From: Micropterus salmoides
Taxonomy: Eukaryota; Chordata; Actinopteri; Centrarchiformes; Centrarchidae
Length of the DNA stretch: 64,000 nucleotides
NCBI RefSeq assembly: GCF_014851395.1
Contig: NW_024040485.1
Location: 9,008,384-9,072,383, forward strand
Reading direction: 5' to 3'
Position 1 is the first letter of the stretch; the number at the start of each line of letters is the position of its first letter. The position numbers and the translations under genes are program-made. Shown piece after piece: positions 63,901 to 64,000 of the stretch. Under the pieces are notes generated by a model that was not told where the DNA came from, made no database searches, and saw nothing but the letters and a program-made list of their open reading frames with translations.

Positions 63901-64000
63901 CACGTCAACAATGCCTGAGTGAGAGTAACTGCAGACATCGTTTGTTTCATGTCAGAGCCGTCCGCCTCGTGCTCCTCTCTCACTTCTTTCTCACAAGATC
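54977..64000 (+). CDS. mtcl1: mtcl1 (SOGA2), microtubule crosslinking factor 1, 5' part (3 exons)
   Basis: MTCL1 binds and bundles microtubules and supports their polarity-linked arrangement in epithelial cells and axons. Coding exons are 54977-55825, 58894-59118 and 59505-59663, all phase 0, giving 411 residues of a protein of roughly 1900. Exon 1 (283 codons) starts MESSNGSGSD and carries RAPSPARPFLKDVHSR, then a basic Ser/Pro-rich region and an Ala-rich stretch; it ends VTEEDLLREVEDLRSENDYL, the start of the long coiled coil. Exons 2 and 3 continue that coiled coil (YQLQELRRELDRSNKNCRIL, VEISKQALHNELERTKE). The tight match to MTCL1 and the rab12 neighbour argue against the paralogues SOGA1 and SOGA3. 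From 59664 to the window end I see only intron. Confidence 0.93.
57000..57330. repeat. hAT-like repeat copy in mtcl1 intron 1
   Basis: GAGCTGCAACTAACAATTC on the left, ATCGATTGTTCCATCGACAG and CACATTTGAAAGCTAATTGA inside. It is a decayed member of the family noted at 620-705. Confidence 0.6.
58104..58200 (+). mobile_element. tRNA-SINE head fragment
   Basis: CCTGGTGGCCAAGGGGTTAA with GACATGCAC, a degenerate B box GGTTTAATTCT, then GGATGGTTTTGTTGCATCTG, as in fish tRNA-derived SINEs. Not a functional tRNA. Confidence 0.5.
63230..63545. repeat. hAT-like repeat copy in mtcl1 intron 3
   Basis: GCAAAACTGGGGGGAAAATG, TTTTGGACTAAACGATTAAG and ATGATTATCAATTATTTTCA lead to TAGTTGCAGAT at the end, the reversed terminus of the same family. 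Confidence 0.6.
63600..63700. repeat. second copy of the CTAGCATCAGGACTGGAAACAGG-type repeat
   Basis: Shares ACTGGAAACAGGG, CCTGGCTTTGTCC and GGTAACAAAAT wording with the family seen at 5730-5960; truncated. Confidence 0.6.

Larger units (their letters stand above)
59664..64000 (+). other. mtcl1: mtcl1 intron 3 (open at window end)
   Basis: No continuation of the coiled-coil frame was seen in 4.3 kb. The right part carries fish repeat copies at about 63230-63545 and 63600-63700. The rest is unremarkable AT-rich sequence. Confidence 0.7.

Overview
The window is vertebrate nuclear DNA, almost certainly from a ray-finned fish. Short coding exons with GT-AG borders are scattered through AT-rich introns. 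The encoded proteins are vertebrate proteins, and the background holds fish-type dispersed repeats: a Tc1-like transposon, tRNA-derived SINEs ending in the AAGCGTCAGATAAATG-type tail, a Harbinger-like element, hAT-like MITEs and an L2-like LINE fragment. Exon borders below were placed by eye from reading frame, splice consensus and remembered family proteins; no alignment was run.

Layout. 1-36964 (+): the 3' part of piezo2, a mechanically gated cation channel. I can follow 37 exons in one continuous frame, giving 2169 residues to a stop at 36962-36964; the N-terminal part lies upstream of the window. 36965-40838: piezo2 3' UTR and the convergent gap to the next gene, with an inverted SINE. 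40839-43993 (-): complete napg (gamma-SNAP), 12 exons, 311 residues. 43994-45252: head-to-head promoter interval, including a perfect CRE. 45253-51908 (+): complete rab12, a small GTPase of 6 exons and 242 residues, followed by a ~2.1 kb 3' UTR. 54977-64000 (+): the first three coding exons of mtcl1 (SOGA2, microtubule crosslinking factor 1), continuing past the right edge.

The four genes are also found together on human 18p11.22 (recalled), so this is a conserved vertebrate neighbourhood rather than a functional cluster. Piezo2 works at the plasma membrane, gamma-SNAP in SNARE disassembly, Rab12 in endolysosomal and recycling traffic, and MTCL1 on microtubules. I found no operon, CRISPR array or novel multigene system. 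The most interesting points are in piezo2 splicing (two in-frame skippable exons, one resembling the start of the next exon, and a NAGNAG acceptor), napg splicing (an 18-nt microexon next to a GC-AG intron), well-bounded transposons with visible target-site duplications, and an oppositely oriented SINE pair around the last piezo2 exon.
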